A stretch of DNA of 64,000 nucleotides, taken from positions 1,017,001 through 1,081,000 of the forward strand of contig BSYQ01000006.1 in assembly GCA_030272585.1 (NCBI GenBank). The letters run 5' to 3'. The stretch comes from Bryopsis sp. KO-2023 (Eukaryota; Chlorophyta; Ulvophyceae; Bryopsidales; Bryopsidaceae). Under the pieces are notes generated by a model. The model saw nothing but the letters and a program-made list of their open reading frames with translations. It was not told the DNA's origin and searched no databases. Shown in pieces: positions 32,642 through 44,574 of this stretch; positions within the stretch are counted from its first letter, which is position 1, and each line of letters begins with the position of its first letter. The position numbers and the translations under genes are program-made.

Positions 32642-33712
32642 AACAGAAAAGGGGGCTGTCTGACCGAAACATCAATGTTACGTAAGAATCGCGCCTCCAG
32701 CAACCGTACGACACCCGCAAGGAGGCGTACGAGTTCTAGATGAGGCTGTGACGTCTTTTGTGACGATTTTGTTGAGAATGAGAAGGGATGGAATCGACAC
32801 ATTAAGCAACACAGTACATCTTATCATCTATTCCAGATCCTCGACTAGTCTGCAGATAATTCCCAACTGTGAGGTGGCTTGCCAAATACATCAACACATG
32901 TTCCTTGTTTGCAAATTTTTTCCTTAGACCTTGCCATTTGTCATTTCATTTTCTCCACTACCTCACCCCCCCCTCCTCCTCTTCCATCTCTGTCCTTTCA
33001 GGGAAAATGCGAACACATGAACATTCAAGATTTAAAAAACGAAAAGAACACCTCTAAAATCCCCATCCTCCCCAGACTACTTTTTCAAATAAACACACAC
33101 TCACACATATTGTGTAGATCTCGGGCCTGCGAGTTTGCCAGTCAGTCTCAGCAGTCGACCAGAACCAAGCTTCCTACATTGCCAAAATACCCCCCCCCCC
33201 CTTCCCTGCATCCCTTGGTCCCCATCTCAGGATAGATGTGATTCTCTACTCAAAATTCTGCTCTAGTCCTTGTGTTTGGATAGCCGCTCCCTCCGCACAC
33301 CATCCCTTGACGAGTTGAATATACTACAGCCATACATTGCCTCCCATTTCAAGAAACAGGGGGAGAAAGAAAACAAACTGTGTGACCATGCGGATCGCCG
33401 AACTGCTATTAGCCTAAATCATCATCACCTGGCCCCAATTTCCTCGAGACGCGCCCACGTCATGACACATCACGCTATCCATAAAAAACCCCTCTATTGT
33501 TTCCATCCAGTTGAACAATTCTTCCTTCTCCGTCCCATTTCAAACCTGCCACCCCCCGTTTCAGTTTTTGTACCCTTTCCCCCCTACATGTCATCAGGAG
33601 GATGAAGTTTCCTTGTCGAAATTGGTTCTTCGATTTTTGGGTGGACATTTCCGATCATCCCTCCACAGACATTAACCAACCATGAAGTTGTATCGATCAG
33701 CATCCATTTTAG
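32642..33712. other. Spacer, no gene seen
   Basis: Short, C-rich and AT-rich stretches with no frame that I can support. Confidence 0.5.
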
Positions 33713-35146
33713 TCATCCCCTCCTCGGTTGGGCAGGTCTGGAACATGCCTCGGCTGCCCATTGACATGCCACTTGCAATTCCTCCACGCTGGACTGACGC
33801 GCTTTCAGAAGCTCCTGGGAACACGCCGTCAACGAATACAGCAACGCCTCCAGCGTCTCCACCACATTCGCGGGCCCAAACTTCAGCGCAGTCTCCCGAC
33901 CAGCCTTGCTCAAAACCGCTTTGGCGTTTTCGTCGGTCAGCGCGCGAACGACGTATTGCGACAACGCGTTGATGTCCGAGACGTCACCCATCAAGCAATT
34001 CACCCCATGGTCGCCAAACGTCCTCACGCCCAGGCAGTCCGTAGTCACCACAGGCACCCCCGACGCCATCGCTTCCATCACAGGCATGCCCCACGCTTCG
34101 TATCTAGACGTGAATAGAAACACGTCGTGGCCGCGATAAAGCTTGGGGATCTCGTTTTGAGGGGGCGACACGTGGTACGTTATGTCCAGGTCGCACACCC
34201 CCAGAATCGGGAGCATCGCCACAGTTGGCTTCACTTGACATACCCACGTCACCGCAATCGGCAAAACTTTGTTCACCGCGGTCAGGACCGACAACGCTAT
34301 GTCGAATCCTTTCAACGGCAGCGCAGGGTTCCCCACGAGCAACACCGATTTCGCCACCGTCGCACACACTTGCACCCCGTCCGTGATGAACTTTACGGTC
34401 GGAGGAGTTGCCCGTTCCCCAGGGAAAAACCTGTTACAATCGATTCCGTTCGGTACGACGACGCTCGTTCGCCCGAAGTCCTGGTAAAGAATATCCTGCA
34501 CCGCTTTGGAAACCACCGCGAGCGGAACTGGCAAATGCATCACCATGTGAAAAAGCTGATCTTGCTTCAGGTAATTCTGAGCCGTCTGAAACCGAACAGG
34601 GTCCCCAAACACCCACTCGTGCCCCTGCTCCCAGTACACCACAGGGGCGGGCACCCCCACCAGCAACTCTGCCACTTGATGAAATATCCCCACCACCACC
34701 ACGTCTATTTGTTCCACGGGATAGACATCGTTCAACCGTTGTTGCAAACTGCACACGACGTCCGTATCCGGCTTCACGTCAGTCCAGGGCGGCATCGCGC
34801 TCTTCGCCGTGTCCGACCGGTGGACCGCGATCGTCGTGTGCCCCCTCTCCCTCAGCAAGCGTATGTGCTCCACGAGACATTTCATCCCCCCCGTGATATT
34901 GTGGTGGGGCAGCATGTACACCACTCGCAGCGGTCGCACGGGAGGCAGCATTTTGTTGACGAACAACGAATGGCAGTGCTGGAAAATAACGTCCACGAGG
35001 TCGCACATACGCGACCCCGACTGCCATGAGGTTGGGCAGCCGCAGCCCTGGTAGTGAAGAGTGTCCCCATAAGGAAGGATAGGAGACTTTCGCACCAGCC
35101 TAAGGTTGGAGCTTCCAGATTCTCCTCCACCCGAAGTGGTTGCCAT
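33713..35146 (-). CDS. GT4-family glycosyltransferase, single exon, 477 aa
   Basis: GT4 enzymes move a sugar from a nucleotide donor to an acceptor with retention of configuration. The N-terminal Rossmann half begins at about residue 70 (LRVVYMLPHHNITGGMKCLVEH), with the Gly-Gly loop that contacts the donor. The linker is VVVPNGIDCNRFFPG. The C-terminal half has LPLKGFDIALSVL and the diagnostic E-x7-E motif (SRYEAWGMPVMEAMASGVPVV). The first ~65 residues are an extension without a clear signal peptide. Unlike most genes here it has no intron, is GC-richer than its surroundings, and reads like a bacterial GT4, so horizontal acquisition is possible. Acceptor and product are not predictable. Confidence 0.9.
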   Translation of the reverse strand: MATTSGGGESGSSNLRLVRKSPILPYGDTLHYQGCGCPTSWQSGSRMCDLVDVIFQHCHSLFVNKMLPPVRPLRVVYMLPHHNITGGMKCLVEHIRLLRERGHTTIAVHRSDTAKSAMPPWTDVKPDTDVVCSLQQRLNDVYPVEQIDVVVVGIFHQVAELLVGVPAPVVYWEQGHEWVFGDPVRFQTAQNYLKQDQLFHMVMHLPVPLAVVSKAVQDILYQDFGRTSVVVPNGIDCNRFFPGERATPPTVKFITDGVQVCATVAKSVLLVGNPALPLKGFDIALSVLTAVNKVLPIAVTWVCQVKPTVAMLPILGVCDLDITYHVSPPQNEIPKLYRGHDVFLFTSRYEAWGMPVMEAMASGVPVVTTDCLGVRTFGDHGVNCLMGDVSDINALSQYVVRALTDENAKAVLSKAGRETALKFGPANVVETLEALLYSLTACSQELLKARQSSVEELQVACQWAAEACSRPAQPRRG

Positions 35147-35636
35147 CCCCTCCCAAGAACATCACCAAATGTATGGCATTAACAAACTCCATCAAAAGAA
35201 ACAAGCTGGCGCCCGCTCGGTTTGTCATGGAGCGAGGATCCCAAGGATGATGGAGTCTGATATGTACGGGTGGGGAACGACGATCGTTCTTTTCCTGCGT
35301 TGGGTGGTTTGCAAGTGGCGACACAGTTTTCGCTGAATGCCACGAGTGGGGTGGTTTCCATACGTGCGCGGGCTGTTCAACAACGTTGCAATGATGAAGG
35401 ATATTGGAGTGAAACGCTGTCGAAGCTGTGTTGGGAACCGTAACTCTCCGGGCGGATGTAAACCTCTATTAGTGTATGAGCGATGGAGACCAGTTCGTCT
35501 GGGGTGCTTTACACGTTTGGTGTATTACGTCGTGCGAGGAGTTTACTCCGCCAGTGGAGCGGTTTCAATGATGTTCCAAGGAAGCTATCAACACAGTTGT
35601 GCTGTTACTGATCAACAACATCTACCCCACAATCCC
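35147..35636. other. Spacer between glycosyltransferase start and cyclase end
   Basis: No supported gene. It should contain the 5' region of the glycosyltransferase gene and the 3' region of the cyclase gene. Confidence 0.45.
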
Positions 35637-38600
35637 CTAGAATACGTCTGAGTCGTCCGAACTATCGGCTTCCGATGAGCCTGAGCCTTCGACCACATCT
35701 CCATTGAACAAGTGTTTCGTGTCCAGGAAGTTCTGCCGTTTCGATCGCTGGGCGTAGGGATTGTCATCGTTTTTTGCATGCTCCATAAACATGTTGAAGA
35801 TTTCTATTGGCTCGTTTACTCCCTGCCACACAGTTCAAAGCTAGGTTAGATGAGTTTGTAGCATTGGAAAAGAATCTGTGGACAGAGCTGGATGGGCTCA
35901 GGCACAACCTTCAAACTGTGCTCCCCCATGCTGATCGCGTGAATTTTCCAAGCCTTCAATGTGGGGTGGTGTTGTGCGGTATGCCACACCGTACTTGAAC
36001 ACAAGACCTGCCCAGCGATGGCAAACTTCGCGAGTCGGGCGGCGCGATTGATCACTCGACCCCGGTATGCCATCTGACCCGTCGTTGCGTGGGGACAAGC
36101 TTTGGCGTCGCCTCTCGCGATCCCAGTCTTCAGCCGAAGCCCCCTGGTCGTTCGCATCAGCAAATCGCCCCCTGCCGTCATCTCTGTTACAGTGAATTCT
36201 TCGCAGAGCTCATGGTTGAGGAGCGGTGTTGGCCTTGCAACATACACGGACAGAGTGAGCTTCTTGGTTCAGTACAATTGCACATTCTTTACTTTTCCAA
36301 AGTCAAAAAGATGCCGCTTGTTACCCACCATTTCGCCAGCGAAACCTCTTCATGCAACTTCACAGACCAGGCGATCGCGGAAATCGCGTCTGGGAACGAA
36401 GTCAAAAACAAACCATCCGCCACCTCGACTTGGTACCCAGAGAATTCGTCCAACAATCCCTTCCCTACGTCCTCGAATATCTGCAACGATAGTTTGAAGA
36501 TTTTCTTGTTCCACTGAGACAAAACCTCAGCCCCCACGACGAAAGTGAACGCAAGGGATACTTCTCCAGTTGGAGCATCGGACCACCCCTTTGCCAGACA
36601 GTCGAGTGTCCGTACTGGCGGGGTATGCAGCACTCGCTCAATCAGTTGGCTACTGATGAACTCGTACAGCTGAATCAAAGCACAATTGACAGCATATTTA
36701 CGCTTGAGGTCCAGAATCGCACTTGGGTCGTTCGCAGTGCATCTCATTGAAGCCGAAAGAAAAGGTGCAAGATACCTGTAGACTTGGCAAGTCATTAGCA
36801 ACGAGGTGTTCACCACAGTGAAGGACGTTCACTTGCGTGAGTTGCTCAAGCGGAAGCGCCTTGTATGTCGACTCGGAGACCACTACTTGACCTCCATGGG
36901 CGGTGTCGGAGACAGCCTTGGCCATTGACATGCTCTGTCCAGTGTACATTGTCCTCCCTGAAGCATCGTTTACTTCTATATCATCTGCGTTTTCCACTCC
37001 CGTGTGAACCCCAATACGCACACGAAGACCCCTGTTGAGCCAGACATCTATCTGTCTGTTGAAATCGTTTTTCAAAGGCCGAAATAAAACAAGGACAGTC
37101 CTACGTTCCCTGTGAAGATGCACAGCACTCCTGTTGCTCTGGGCCAGTACGAAACAACCATCTTTCTTGATTTTCACCTGTAGAGGTAAGAATTGTCCTC
37201 CGTTCGTTGGGTTTCCTTCGTTTTTCCGAATCTCGGCATTGTGAGAAATTTTGAACTCTGCAGTGCGAGACTGGGATCTTTTTGCCCTTCTTGCATGAGG
37301 CCTAAGCTTTTCGAACCATCGCCTCCCGCTGTTTCAGGGATCCCACCGCCTACTGGTCGAGCAGGTATTTGAAACTCTGAATATTGTGGCGTCTGAAGAC
37401 CCCAAAAGTCGTCCCCACCAGACGCTATCCCTGGTACCGTAGTAACTATTTCTGAAAGGCGGCGCCCGTCGTCATCCTCCTCATAGGTGCTTTCTGCATC
37501 TATCGACGACGGGGGGGTTGTGGAACCTGTTGCTGAGAGTGGATCTGAAGCTAAACTCTCGTCAAAAGCAGGATTGCCGACCCAGACCAACCCTGGCACC
37601 TCGTCCACAGGGGTATCCACGTTCATCAGCAGTGGTGGTTTTGTTGCTGGACCTGTCTGCTCCTCCGCCGCCTTCGCTTTGTTCTCATAGGTGTCACCTT
37701 CCGCGACGGCTTCACAAATATCTTGCAGTGTGGCCTTGGAGGAATCGCGTCTCACGGTTCGACTGAATTCGCTTTCTATGATTTCTTCTGGCCAGTCAAC
37801 TTTTAAAAGCTCCAACTGCGCTTCGATACAGAACGTAATAGCATCGCGTGCGGAGTGAAAAGCCATAATGAACGAGTCGCCTTCGGTCGCGCTCTCATAG
37901 CCTTTATTGTCCCGCAGAACACGGCGGATGCACTCGTTGTGGAGATGCAGAGCGCGATCCATTACATCCGCATCCAGGGTCTCCCAGAAAGCCGTGGAGT
38001 CCTGAATATCTGTCACAACAAGGCTGGTTTCAAGGCCAGCGCCTGGCGCCGCCACATTCCCATGCCCGTGTCTGGAAAACTTGCGAAGCGTGCTCATATA
38101 CAAAAACCACATGGCTACCAGCATCAGGATCGCCAACAGAATGACAACGCCCATGACAGTCACCCTGAGACTGTATCTCGAGGACGATGATTTCCTCTCC
38201 ACTGGGTTGTATGGCAAATGAAGCGATCGACGATAGGCTTGCAGGATGTCCTCCCTTCCAAATTGGGTGATGGCTGAGTTGATCAAACTCTCCATTTCGG
38301 CCATGCTTTCCTCCGCTGCTGCTGCTGGTGCCTTCATGAAGCTTTCGACTCCGTCTTCCAGAATTTTGCCAATGCCCAAGCTATGGGGCAAGGCGGGCTC
38401 TGAGACAACATTCTTGCTCACAAACATTCTGGAAATCACATTGATGTATTGCAGCGAGCAGTCGTAGTCCCAGCCACGTTGACTCCATCGTTCAACGTGC
38501 AGCTGGCTCCAGCGATAAGGGTCCAGAGTATCGGTAGTCACCACCATCTCAAAACTGACTGCCCTACTGGCCACAAAAGATAGGAAGGCAAGCATCACCT

Positions 38601-40712
38601 GCAGATCAGAAATGCCAAATGAATAAAAAAACACATCCCAGCGGAGGAAACGTATCATCAAGGCGTCCACCACAGTTTTCGATGTCATCCACCATGGAGC
38701 ATTTCGCTGTGGCAAGCATTTCAGAGTTGATTGTTTTTGGCAATTGGACAGGCCACACGGGGTTTCTTTGGAATGCATTCGATAAAGGATAACATACTGG
38801 CGTGACTGTGATGGATGCTCACCTCCCTGGAATTTTTCGATGAAAGTCGGTTGACAGCCCCCACCAGACCACCCATGGCACTGTATGGGGCATAATTCAC
38901 AATATTTCCATCGGTATCTTTCCTTCCATGTGGACACAACCTCTCCGTGCACCTGGACACATCTTTGATGCTTCGATCGTACACATACCAGCTTCCAGGT
39001 AACACCCCCAATCCAATGTTTTTCGCGAACTCCGTTCCACAGGACTTTTTGAATATCTTTCCCGAATGGAGGGTCATCAAGCACCGGCCAGAAGTGAAAT
39101 ATTCATAGTTCAAGTCGAAATCACCATCTCGGGAACTGGGGGGGCTGAATTTCAACAGCTGTGTGTAGAGCTCCAAAACCCAAGCCATGGCTATGTTGTT
39201 AACGAGGGGACGGAGTCCATTAGGATCCAACAGCATTCCCTGGCCGGTTCCTTCTGATTGAAGATAGGGTGCCATGAGCGATTTAATCCAGAACTCCTCA
39301 ACACCTGCCGAAAATCAGCCGACTCTGTAACATTGCGTAGAACCATCCAGCTGTTGACGATTGACCCCTTAAACAAAACATTGAACTTCATCAAAAGAGA
39401 GGTCTCACCCGCTCTCCGATCCAGGCATATCCCGAAATCTTTCACGCCATCATCATTCATGTCAGTTCCATTGAATCGCTCCGCCATTTCCAGCACCTGT
39501 TCCCAAGTGGTGGGTAGTTTGAGGTTGTTACTGACGAACAGATCCTTTCGATAATACAGGATCATCATATTGCCATCCATGGGGATGGCCATGATTTTGT
39601 CCAAGTATTTGGCTCCATAGTCCTGGAAATATTGAACCACGTCTTCCCAATCCAGGCCTTGGTTTTCAGTGACATTGGTGGTTACATCCAGCAATGCACC
39701 CTGCTCCGAGAGCTTCGGAACGAAAATGTGTGGCAGAATCCATCCGGAATAGAAAAGATCCTGAACACCACAAGCACCTGCAAAGTGAACACCACGGCTC
39801 GTCTGAGAAAACATCCCTTCTGATTGTCTTTGGTGGAGAGGGTGGTGGTGCGTGACATGCAAGCCCATCACAAGAAACTGCCCTCAGTTGGTATGTCCTT
39901 AACCAGCCACAGGTTGTCACCATGCATTGGAGGAGAACTGATGGGGTTGAATGGGGGTTAGTGATTTGACACGCGTGGCCATATGCAAAGATGCTAACTC
40001 GTATTAATTGGTCATGATTTAGCATGAAGGAAAATGGACGAAAAACGGCCTCATATACATTTTGTACAAGGAAGAAGTGGATTTTTACCTCAGATGATAG
40101 TTGATCATCCATCTGTTGCAGCATTTCTTCTTCTGAAACTCCATGTACAATGACCTCATGGCCAGTTATTGCACTGAAATCGACAGCCCTTTGGAGCAGG
40201 CCAGCCACCAAGTCGCTTCCGACATCGGAAACTAAGACGTGGATGGCTTCGCTGTTTCCTGCATGCTTGAAGCAGGGCAGAATGGAGGTGGACAACAGGT
40301 AAGACAAGCACTCTTTTCTCTCAGGGCTGGTTTCTGGGCACCTGTTGACCAGAAACAAAAGAGGCTGATGCACTGATTCTAGAGTTGGGCCCACTCTGAT
40401 GCCGAGTAGATCCTCCACACTGCGTTCTCATTTCAAAGCCTGATGTACCAGTATAGGGCAATTTGGAGGTGACAAGCCGCCATTCAATTTCCTTGGATGA
40501 CCAATCATTTGCCAAGCTTGATGTGGGTACCTTGCATCAGCGATCTGCTCGACAGCCATGTCGAAGCACTCGGTAAATGTATGGTTCTGTCCAGCGACCC
40601 CAACATGGGAAAATCCGGAGCTCCAAAGCAAAAACACCACATAGAAGATGGAGGCTTTCAAAGCAACTCGATGGGGCGATTCGCCTTGCTCCTCTAATGG
40701 AGGGTCACCCAT
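35637..40712 (-). CDS. Receptor-type class III nucleotidyl cyclase with extracellular solute-binding domain
   Basis: Class III cyclases make cAMP or cGMP from ATP or GTP. The ATG at 40712 begins a signal-anchor (SIFYVVFLLWSSGF). Exons from about 40300 to 38560 encode a family-1 bacterial solute-binding fold (HVLVSDVGSDL; MAIPMDGNMMILYYRKDLF; LPTTWEQVLEMAERFNGTDMNDDG; GRCLMTLHSG). A single membrane span (VMGVVILLAILMLVAMWFLYM, about 38165-38100) leads into catalytic domain C1 (VVTDIQDST at ~38015, EGDSFIMAF at ~37880), a ~150-residue acidic insertion, and its second half (GLRVRIGVHTG ... YTGQSMSMAKAV). C2 follows (LAFTFVVGAEV, VADGLFLTSF; LKTGIARG ... YRGRVINRAARLA). The last exon is an acidic tail. 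C1 keeps both metal Asp residues; C2 keeps the Asn/Arg pair. About nine or ten exons; some joins are approximate. Confidence 0.88.
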
Positions 40713-42157
40713 TCAGCGACCGACACGGAAAAGATTTGAGTGGGAAAGGTCGCTTTGCTCTGAGAGATCCACCCCTTCACTGGGATCATTATCTCTGAAA
40801 GCTTCAGCTGGTTTGTGGATGGGTTGTGTGGTCGGAATGTGTTCGTGCAAGTGAATGATGCAAGGAAATCTGGAAGCAGATATGTGTTTTTTTTAAGTGT
40901 CAATAACCGGTTTCTTCCCCACACTGGGTGTGTGGGACATCTTGTGCTTCGCAAACTTTTTGCTGATTGATGATTTCGATCTGGACATCTGTGAATTCTG
41001 TGCAGCTCACATCACGACGCTTCGAATCGTCCACAGGGGGAGGGCCGAACAGTCGCCAGCTCAAGTGGCTCCACTCGATGAACGTGCGCGCGCGACTTTG
41101 CCAAACCAACGATTTAACACAGATGCCTGTAGTCGGATGTCGTCAAGCTGAAACCTGACCGACTCAGTCCCACAGTTTTGCGTGCTCGACGGAAAATCCT
41201 GGGCTCTGCTACCGAGATTTGAAGTGTTTTTGTATCGCTAGGGCTTTACGCATTCTGCTGCTGGGATCCTTGTTGTTTCGACCATTTTCCCCATTTTTAT
41301 TGCTGTTTTCCAGTAAACATGCACCGCCGCGTACCACAATCGTCAAGTATATGAGCTCACTCTTTTTCCGGGGTGGTCAGAAAGAAATAAAAGAAACAGC
41401 AGAGGCCTTGATCTTTTTAGCTTTGTCAGGGCTTGGCTGGGGCCAGAAATGGGGTTTTCCTCTAAGATTGATTGACACAAACCAACATGTCTGGATTGTT
41501 TGGGATGCCCTCTTCTCATCAAAACAAGCTTTAGCCTTTGTGCTAACACTGAAATCCCATGTCACACAATGTGAAGCATATCAGGTGTGAGCCTGAATGC
41601 CCCACAGACAACAATTGTGTTGTCTAGACCTGGTGGAACACAAGCATGATTGTGCAGGATATCAATGTTCTCCAGCTGAAGCCTCCAAACTTACAACACA
41701 TTGATTGGGTGGCTGGGTTCAACACCCAGCCTTACAGTCGGTTGTTTCAGGCTGCCAGATCTAATCGTATGTTTTCCTACAACACTACACTCTGCTGGCC
41801 ACAGAGCAGTCATAAGAACCTCTTTTCCTTCACACTCTGGTTCTTTCAGGGAGGGACAGGGATGGGAAACTAAAGAAAACAAGAATTGACTTCTTGTTTT
41901 CTTGCTGCTCATGTATGGTTACAGACCTGATGTCATTCTTAGTAACCTGCAGCTTCTACTTTAATCTTGTTCGCCTTCCACGAATCCTGCTTTAAATTCT
42001 TAACATTTAAAGCTTGCACGAACAGCATACTGCACTGTCCAATCAATCAATATCGCATTTCCCTAACAAAATCGCCTCATTTTACCATACTCCAAGCCAT
42101 TCTGCGGTTACTGGTATTTGCGGGCACGACAGTGGCCGATTCACTTTCCCACTTCCG
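40713..42157. other. Spacer between divergent cyclase and RAP genes
   Basis: No frame has convincing protein features. Both gene promoters must lie here. Confidence 0.45.
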
Positions 42158-44299
42158 ATGCTTCTCAAATGTGCCCACCTCTTAGATCGAACCGCGCTCA
42201 CCACGACTCGTGTTGTCCATACCTCCTTGTCGATCGCTTCAAGCCATTTTTGGATTGATACAAGGTATGCTTTTTTTTTTTTTTTTGGGGGGGGGGGGGG
42301 ATTTTATTGCCAATCGAATTATACTCTGGGATGTTCCAACCATGATGAGACATGCAAATCAGCTTTGATGTCTAGTTCATTGAATAGCTTGTGGATTCCA
42401 GGGGCAATCCACTCAAAATCTTGGGCGCCCAGCTGGTTCTTGATCACGGTTATGTAGCCACCAAACGAGAAGTCAAGCAGTTCTATGTGGTAAGCTTGTG
42501 ATATGTCAAGCATCCCTTTCGATTGCTTTTTTCCGCTTCTTGCATGCAATTGCTTTTGTTCATTCCAGTTTTTTTCCCTTTAATTTTTATCATCCATTTT
42601 TGAATTGAACCAAACATGCATATCAGTCTTGCAGGGAAAACAACGGGCTATTAATTGGGTGAAGGGGCTCGGAGACAAAGAAAAGACAATTCTCAATCCC
42701 TTCACGATCAACAAAGCCATCACCAGAGAGGCTGACTTCGTCTGTCGAGAAATCCCTATGGCTTCGCCGTGCAGCGCAGAGTCCAAGCATATGGCCAAGA
42801 AACTGCTCAAAAAGTACAAAACCATGATCGATGACCTGCAAAACAACGTGAATCCTGTGAACATAGCCACCATGCTCCACAGGATTGCCAAGGTTTCCAC
42901 CCTGACGGCCATTCGAAGGTCCGTTTCCCAAGACAAGCTAGGTTTGATCCAGAAGCTGTCAATTTTGCTGGGTGCCAAACAGCAAGCACTCCAAGGGGAT
43001 GTCATCAGTGCATGCCTGTGGTCTTACTCGAAACTGGGGGCAAAAATTACCTCAGTGAAAGTGAGCGAATTGCGGTGCGTGGGCGATGTGGTGGATGATT
43101 TGTTCACCCAGGCTCAGGAGAACCCCAAGGGGTTCACTTGCCAGAGTGTTACGGATTTGCTGCATGCATTTGTTGCCTTGAAAAGGAGCCCCAGGGAGGA
43201 GTTTCTGACTGAGTTGATTTCGCATGCCAAGACGATCATCGAACATGCTTCCTTTCGGAGCTTGACCAGGATGCCCTGGTACTTTGCCAAACTAAAGTAT
43301 CGAGATGATAGAGTGGGCATTTTCCCATACATTGTCAGAGAAACGGAAACCAGGATTCGGGCCGGCCGTTTTGATATCAAAGGTTTAGCCATCACTGTGG
43401 CAGCATGGGGAGAATTGGACTTGGAAAACTGCAATTCACTGCTCGATATTATCGACATGGAGGTTGCCCAATCGATCAAGGCTTTGTCCCCTCAAGATGT
43501 TGTCAATTTCGTTACCGGGTTTTCTGCTTTGGGCTATTTGCCGTCGGAGAGTGTGTTGCGGAAATTGTCCTTGGCAGCGTGCCGTTCAGGCGACCAGATT
43601 GACACCACCCAGTTGATTAGGATTTTGCAGGGATACTCGGGTTTTGGTGTTCGACATGAGAGGCTGGTGAAGCTGGTTACCGCTAGATTGCTCGAGGGGG
43701 GCTCGGAGCTAAGTTTGGATGACGTTGCTGTTGCATGCGAATCCTTAGCCATTCTGGAAGCTCTTAATGGTGAAATGCTTCGCTGGGCTAAATCGCATTT
43801 CGCTGGGAAAGAAATGAGCGGAGTTTCAGAAGCGGGGCGGAGGGGGATGTATCTCGCTTCATTGCATGGAGTGTTTTACCATGGGTTCAGCCAAGACGGC
43901 CATTTGTTGAACAATGGGGCATCGATCGAGTCATGTCGGCTAGCGTGGAAGCAATGGGACAGCAACAGAGTTCGATCGAACATACTCCCCCAAGTGCTAG
44001 CATTGCTGTCCAAGGAGGGACATCGATGCGAAGAGCAATACGAAATACATGGACCGAACTTTACTGTTGCGTCTGTGCATCGTGAGAACGAGACTCCCTG
44101 TGTGGTCGATGTTTACGATGTCAGGAGGGTGTTTGTGAATGTGCCCAATCGGCTGAGAGGGTGCGAATCTTGGAGGGTGAGAGTGCTAAGGAATGCTGGA
44201 TTCAGGGTGTGTTGGCTCGATGCCAAGAAATGGGGAGTGTTTGCATCAGGGCCGGAAAAATTGAAGTACCTTGAAGCAATGCTAGAAAGAGCCCGGTGA
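42158..44299 (+). CDS. RAP-domain organelle RNA-binding protein
   Basis: RAP proteins act in mitochondrial and plastid RNA processing and translation. The main exon runs from a strong acceptor (CTTGCAG, about 42637) to the stop at 44297-44299. It encodes ~550 residues of helical repeats with FASTK/OPR-like texture (VNPVNIATMLHRIAKV; ISACLWSYSKLGA; VTDLLHAFVAL; GLAITVAAWGEL; VVNFVTGFSALGYLP). The C-terminal RAP domain follows, with the typical 'LRNAGFRVCWLDAKKW' and 'KLKYLEAML' segments. A likely first exon, 42158-42264 (MLLKCAHLLDRTALTTTRVVHTS, donor GTATGC), looks like an organelle presequence, but its phase does not match the main exon, so another small exon or a different start is needed. 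The intervening sequence contains an antisense coding-like insert. Confidence 0.8.
42272..42560 (-). pseudogene. Antisense coding-like fragment with poly(A) signal and A-tract
   Basis: On the minus strand a clearly protein-like segment (YHIELLDFSFGGYITVIKNQ ... ELDIKADLHVSSWLEH) ends at a TAA (42319-42321). It is followed by AATAAA about 15 nt later, then a C-run and about 16 A residues (T run on the plus strand near 42270-42286). It lies in what should be the first intron of the RAP gene. A 5'-truncated retrocopy of some mRNA fits this layout. I do not recognise the family and no target duplication is clear. It could also be the last exon of a nested gene. Confidence 0.4.
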
Positions 44300-44574
44300 A
44301 TCTTGGAGACGGTTTCATGTTGTGGCCACCTGACCGTCTGACCTGGTGTGGGAGTAAGCAGCAAGGATTAAAATCAAATAATGAAATAAGGGGAAATGTA
44401 CTAGCGATGCTCGTTTTTTTTTTTCAAATTGTAGCAACAGTAATCGCAATCAGTTCAGAGAAAAAAGCGTCCAAGCTCTGAATAGGAAATCGTCGGGCAG
44501 CCCTCTTTCATCGCCTCCAATGCCAGCAACTGGGCTTGTCTCGAAACAGCGCGCCTGACCCAAGGAGGGGAGCT
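44300..44574. other. Short spacer and promoter of the DCD gene
   Basis: About 275 bp separate the RAP stop from the DCD start on the same strand. A T run lies near 44414. No motif is recognised. Confidence 0.4.

Noticed and set aside
34127-35029. His/Arg-rich plus-strand frame of 300 codons
   Set aside because: It lies antisense to the glycosyltransferase, whose motifs are clear; the composition is that of a shadow frame.
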